A stretch of DNA of 64,000 nucleotides. It comes from Lepraria neglecta (Eukaryota > Ascomycota > Lecanoromycetes > Lecanorales > Stereocaulaceae). A program made the translations under genes and the position numbers. Positions 59,301-64,000 of this stretch are shown here, in pieces. Positions within the stretch are counted from its first letter, which is position 1. Each line of letters opens with the position of its first letter. Below the pieces are notes generated by a model. The model did not search any database. It saw nothing but the letters and a program-made list of their open reading frames with translations, and was not told the origin of the DNA. The DNA lies in assembly GCA_033220425.1 (NCBI GenBank), contig CM065648.1:1426001-1490000 (forward strand), in the 5' to 3' direction.

Positions 59301-60375
59301 TAATCTATAAATTCAGCTATAGGGAGAAGTTAGAACTAATTATCTTATATATATAAGTAATACGTTCTCAGGTAACGCTCGACGTCTTAATTAGCCTATT
59401 CTATCTAACCGTTAGTTTCTAGATAGAACGCTATAGATAGCTTAATATTAATCTTTAGTCGTTAATATAGTACCTTCTATACTAATAATACGAACTATAG
59501 CCCTTGATTAGAGATAATTAACTCTAGGAGACTATATAAGCGGAAGATATATCTTATTAGGATGTCGGCCGTAGCTTCTATAGATATATCTTAATTGGTT
59601 ATAATATATAGAGTATAGTAGCGCTCTTTAGAAAGCCGGTCTACTATAGTATATATAGTATTATACCCTTCCGAGACGGGAAGTCTAGTAATAAAGTCTA
59701 TCGAGATATCTTACTAGCGTTACTCCGGCATCGGTAAAGCCTATAGTAGCCTATTATATTAGTCTCGAGGGGCCTTACTTTATTAGTAGATATAGTAATT
59801 ATAGATATAGCGGGTAATCTTATCTTTTATACTACGCTAGTAGAACTATCTCTTTACTAACTTAAGTATCCTATCTCTACTAGGGTAGCTATATACGGGT
59901 TAGTTATAGCTTTTCTTAATTAGGTCTATATAGAGCTTAGCTATTACTAGAACCTAAAGATAATCCTTATAGAAGAGTATATTATTATAACTAGAGTAAT
60001 AATATAGGTTAATTATCTTGAATATCTAAGACGGATCCTTTGTAAGGGTATTATAGATATACTAATAGTTATTATCTTCTTTATTTACTAGTACTACCCT
60101 TATATATAGAGGTAAATCTTTATTAGCTATCGCGTTAATCTATTTATCTAATATAGTATTATTACTATTACCCTCCTCTTTAAGGTCTCTATCCTTAGAG
60201 AATTTCTAAAAATACTCTAGAGATAATAGAGTACGGTATTAATACTTTTAATGCTTATCTTAGTTATTAGTAGATACTAAGTTCGGTATATATATTAAGG
60301 CGTCTACTTTACCGTTAGATTTACTACTCTAGTATATAATTTTGAAGTTAAAATTAGCTAATTTCTCTTGCCAAA

Positions 60376-60830
60376 TCAGCTGGAAAAAGCACTACAAATG
60401 AGATATCTACGTTATGGGACTATTCAGCTTGGAACGAGAGTTCTGCCTCTCGATATCTAGGTTTCACACCGCAGCAAAGATATAAGCTATATAAGTCAAT
60501 TCAGCTTGCTATCAGAGAAGCTATAACGCAATACGCAGCTGGAATTGCTACTGCAGCTGCAGCTACTACTGTACCTCCGCAATTTGCCCCTGAGCCTGAA
60601 CCTGAAACCTCTGCATCTGCAACATAGGAATTTGCTCCTGAGCATGCCCTAGCATCTCGGACTGATACGGCCCCACCAAACTATAGTAATCAGTGGGAAT
60701 GCCCCCGCATGCAGACTTTTACGCCTGAGCAAATTCAGCCGCATCCCACCCAATTTGCTCAGCCAAAAGTTACTCTACCGACTCAATTCAGCCAAACGCC
60801 GAGTACCGACGCTATTGGCTATCCCCGAAG
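60376..60830 (+). other. Coding-like island with little RIP
   Basis: This stretch keeps normal CA/TG content while both flanks are RIP-depleted. The plus strand reads as a protein-like sequence rich in Gln/Pro/Ala with repeated motifs (QFAPEPEPE, EFAPEH, TPEQIQPHPTQFAQP, LGFTPQQRYKLYKSIQLA). Composition and motif style resemble the N-terminal gag-like part of some fungal LTR elements, but I cannot prove this. It begins exactly where fossil A stops. It is a fragment; no ends or duplications identified. Confidence 0.5.
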
Positions 60831-62649
60831 ATATAAGCTTATATATCCTACTATTAGTAGTAGTACCTAGATCTTAGTGCTAGTCGCCAGATTTAGTGCA
60901 TTTGGCTAAGTCTATATATAAGCGATTTAGCTACACGTATACTTCGGCAATTGCAAGCTCGCGCTATACTATATACTACTTGAGTATATATATAAGCTAG
61001 AATACTATAATATAATTGGTCAATCTATACTATAGACCCCTACTATCGCTGTGGCAACGAGGACGTCGCCATTTTTTCTCTTTTTGGCGGTAAATATCAT
61101 GGTTCTATATATATACCTTATGGGCGCATATCTTAGTCTACTATACGGTATATCTTAGTACTAGCTTGGCGTATACTTATATATAGAATTTACTCTATAG
61201 ATTTCTTATTATTATATATATTCAATATATTATTTAAAACATTAGTATAGAGAGCTCTTTTACTTCTTTCTTCTAATAGTATAGGTTTTTAATATAAAGC
61301 TTAGGGAGCTTCTTAAGGATCTTTTCGAGAGATATATATTAGGTATCTATATTAGTTATTACTATATGGTTAAATTTTAAAAGCGAGGTCTACTATACGC
61401 CTATATCCTTCTTATTATTCGTGAGGAGGACAAAATTAGATATATCTCCTAGATTAATAATACTATATAGGCCGTTATTCCTGATAAGACAAAGGACCTA
61501 GTACTCTATAAGTTAGTAACTACTTATATAATCTATCGCTATTACTTAGCCTCTAATATCTACTAGGATAAAGAGAAGAACTAGTACTCTAAGTTCTTCC
61601 CTAAGGATATTTATAATAAGTTATCGTTCGATCTTAAGGGAGTATATCCGTATTATTAACGCCCGTATATAGAGCCTACTCCGGAGGGCTATACTAACTA
61701 ATAGGTTATTCCCTATAACCCCTGGCTTCTAAAGAAGTACTATACTTATCTAAATATTAAGATCTACGCCTCTATTAAGTCTATATTTTACTTATTCAAG
61801 TATATCTATAAGGGTCTAGACTAGGCAAATATTTCGGTTACTTAATTAACAACGATGCCTTAGGGGAACCCTATACTACCGGGGTAGTAATAGCTAGAGC
61901 CTCTATTAGTTAATAAGGTTACTAAATTCTATAAAAGTCACTAGATAGGAAGCTCTAAGGCTTGCTATAAGATCTTTAGGTTTAGTATAGAGGGGGATTA
62001 AGCTTTATATTAAATAGCTCTAGATTTATTTACCTAAGGAGTAGTAGACTAGTATCGATCTAGATAGGGAGACTACTAAGACTATTCTTAATAAGGACTT
62101 ATTATATAAGATATAGTTAATAGAGTTCTTTAAGATAAATCGTCTTGCTAAGGAAGCCTTAGAGAATAATTAGCCTCTACCGTTTAGAAGAAAAAACGGG
62201 TAACTATACCTTCTAGATATAAACCCCCTTGACTACCTATATAACGAATTTCCTATATATTTCATATAGGATAAGAGGAAACGGATATAGTTTATTCGCG
62301 AGAAGGGGGAGGTAATTAGATATATATATATATATATAATTAGTTCTAAATAGGGTAATTTATACTATTACTAACTCCTTCTTACCTACTATTAGAGGGT
62401 AATATTATTTAATAATCTACGGACTATTAACGGCGAGCTTCTAATATATAAAGTAGCCTATATTTAACTTGGATTAGTAGAGAATAATAAGTACTATATT
62501 AAGGTACTAGAGGAAGCGAAGACTCTTTACTTACTAGTAGTACTATAAGGTCTTTTTATAATTATTCTATTAGAACTATACCCGGAGGACCCTTTAGTAC
62601 TTTAGGAGAAATTTAAAGTAAGGTATATATCTATTTTTATTACTATAAT

Positions 62650-62800
62650 CGTTATTTTTCTATCCAAGTTAGACTATATTCTATATCTAAGTTAGACTAT
62701 ACTTAACTAAGTTGAACTATATTCTCTATCCGAGTTAGACTATATTTAACTAAGTCAAACTATATTCTCTATCCGAGTTAGACTATATATTCTAACTATT
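62650..62800. repeat. Tandem repeat within Helitron remnant
   Basis: About three to four copies of a 40-50 bp unit containing GAGTTAGACTATA and AACTAAGT-AACTATATTC. Confidence 0.7.
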
Positions 62801-63319
62801 AAAATAGTATATCGGACGACTATACTCGTATATTAAATAAGTATTTTGCCTACTATATAGATATTCTCTAGGACTATAAGGACGAACGCGTACAAGACCT
62901 AGTATTTCAAGCTGAGCAATATACTCTATATTTAATTTCTAGCTAGTTAGACTACTAGTCTACCGCCGAAAGTAGCCTTAGCCTCGAGCTATTTAATCTT
63001 CCGCCGGTTATTATTCTATTTAATCTTCTATATAAATCGCGGATTTAGAACTATCTACTACGCGAAGAAATGTCTTATAATATTATACTAGAAGATATAG
63101 AGGTTAAATAGCAGAAGTTTAATACTAACTAACGCCTAGTAGCCGAAAAGATTATAGCGGTAGTAGATAAGAATAAGAATAATGAATTTAGTATAGGTAT
63201 ACTATTCTTTTTAAACGGCGCTGGAGGTATTAGGAAGACTATAGTCTAGAATACTATTCTAAAGAAGTATTAGAACCATTGGTTCTAACAGGACTATCCT
63301 ATAGGACACGGTACTATAG

Positions 63320-63425
63320 ATAGGACTAGTAGCTAAAGCGATAAGCGCGACGAGCGCTAGCGCTTATGGCGCTTAGGAATGATAAGCGCAATGAGCGCCA
63401 GCGCTCATAACGCTTATAGAGTACT
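63320..63425. repeat. GC-rich palindrome cluster
   Basis: Two adjacent imperfect palindromes built from AGCGATAAGCGC, GAGCGCTAGCGCTTA and ATAAGCGC...GCGCTCATAACGCTTAT. They are much richer in GC than the surrounding sequence, and the motif GATAAGCGC occurs twice. Confidence 0.65.
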
Positions 63426-64000
63426 TGGTAGGATTTTATATATCTATATATACGGGGCTTTGCCTACTATTTAGAATAGTATATTCAACTTAGTTAATCT
63501 TCCTAGTACTCCTTGTACTATACTTTACTAGTTATTAATATAGAACGTATTGACTACCTATATACACGAAGACTGCTATTCTACCTAAGTGACTCCTCTT
63601 CTATAGAAGTATAAGATATACGAAACCTATACCCGGTTATTATACCGTTAGGTTAACGATTAGACGTAGGTCGTAACACTTTGAATACCCTAAGGGATAA
63701 GTTCTTTAATAACTTCAGGTAGAAACCCTACCCTAAGTACCTTAATAGTTACTGGCTAGAGACGCTAAACTATAGATAAAGGATCTAGAAAAAGGATTAA
63801 GGTTATAGTACTAGACCTATACTACGGAGATAGGGATAAGCTTAAGCTATAGCTCACGCAAGTATAACTATACCTTCTATTCTAGGGAGACTTGCTCCTA
63901 GTAACTAGATATACTACCTTTACTATATCCTACCTATAAGGACGAGCCTAAAAGTAGGTCGAACCTTTCCTAAAGAAGTATATAGAAGACGACGACGAAG

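Larger units (their letters stand above)
51403..60375 (-). mobile_element. Ty3/Gypsy chromovirus remnant A (fossil, interrupted)
   Basis: Broken LTR retroelement on the minus strand, present as two separated parts, 51403-52018 and 58392-60375. Parts seen: one 180-bp LTR (51403-51582, TG...CA ends) next to a purine-rich tract on the minus strand (51583-51597), a chromodomain region (about 51620-51850), the integrase C-terminal part on both sides of element B, an integrase core (about 59600-59800) and the end of RNase H (about 60320-60375). The 5' half and the second LTR are absent. Two insertions sit in it: element B and a foldback element. It carries many breaks and heavy RIP except in the LTR. 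It must predate element B. Confidence 0.8.
61290..64000 (+). mobile_element. Helitron (rolling-circle transposon), RIP-decayed, runs past window end
   Basis: Plus-strand remnants follow Helitron Rep-helicase order: a piece matching YxxEFQKRGLPHAH (about 61330-61420), KFFPK (about 61590), VIPYNPWLLKKY with IKSIFYLFKYIYKG (about 61700-61820), a block like SSxAxxRIFxF (about 61950-61990), then a Pif1-type helicase Walker A region FFLNGAGGIRKT (about 63205-63245), where Gly-Lys of GTGKT is changed to IRK. Stop codons are frequent, mostly TAG/TAA at sites of Trp/Gln, as RIP produces. The Rep catalytic site and the element ends are not visible. The 63270-63440 part is interrupted by unrelated palindromic sequence. 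Beyond 63450 I cannot assign the sequence. Confidence 0.75.

Overview
The window is nuclear DNA of a filamentous ascomycete (Pezizomycotina), most likely a Dothideomycete. The support is short GT-AG introns of about 44-90 nt in nearly every gene, recognisable ascomycete gene families (Hrd1, Yta7, PRI2, Cdh1, an RGS-LOV photoreceptor, SH3 membrane protein) and an AT-rich block with the dinucleotide pattern of repeat-induced point mutation (RIP). The class assignment is inference.

Layout. 0-4.5 kb: prolyl-tRNA synthetase (-) and a membrane-anchored SH3 protein (+). 5-11.2 kb is an accessory stretch: a damaged aldo-keto reductase, a 51-bp perfect inverted repeat around decayed coding pieces, a damaged nucleoside-phosphorylase-like gene, and a fragment of a Tc1/mariner transposase. 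11.2-23.1 kb: RGS-LOV blue-light protein (-), Hrd1 ERAD ubiquitin ligase (-), MFS transporter (+), Ap4A phosphorylase (-) divergent from an AhpD-like protein (+). 23.1-26.3 kb has no gene I can name. 26.3-49 kb is a dense housekeeping block: C2H2 transcription factor, primase large subunit, patatin-like lipase, Yta7/ATAD2 chromatin ATPase, PHO13-like HAD phosphatase, aspartyl aminopeptidase, Cdh1, and PDH complex protein X. 49.1-51.2 kb: an MFS transporter with two lesions, next to the repeat block.

51.4-64 kb is a gene-free, AT-rich, RIP-mutated repeat block. It holds a layered set of fossils: a Ty3/Gypsy chromovirus remnant (A) whose integrase region is interrupted by a complete-length but broken Ty3/Gypsy element (B: 226-bp LTRs, 5-bp CTTAT duplication), plus a 583-bp foldback element also sitting in A. 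Beyond these are a short island with little RIP and a decayed Helitron that runs off the window end.

Most host genes have no visible shared pathway and are a normal fungal gene mix. Several close head-to-head pairs probably share promoters: APA2/AhpD-like, PDX1/MFS, DAP/Cdh1 and lipase/Yta7. Host genes with disruptions (SH3 protein, aldo-keto reductase, phosphorylase-like, second MFS) lie in accessory stretches or beside the repeat block; the essential genes read intact after splicing. All splice calls were made by eye from reading-frame continuity and family conservation.
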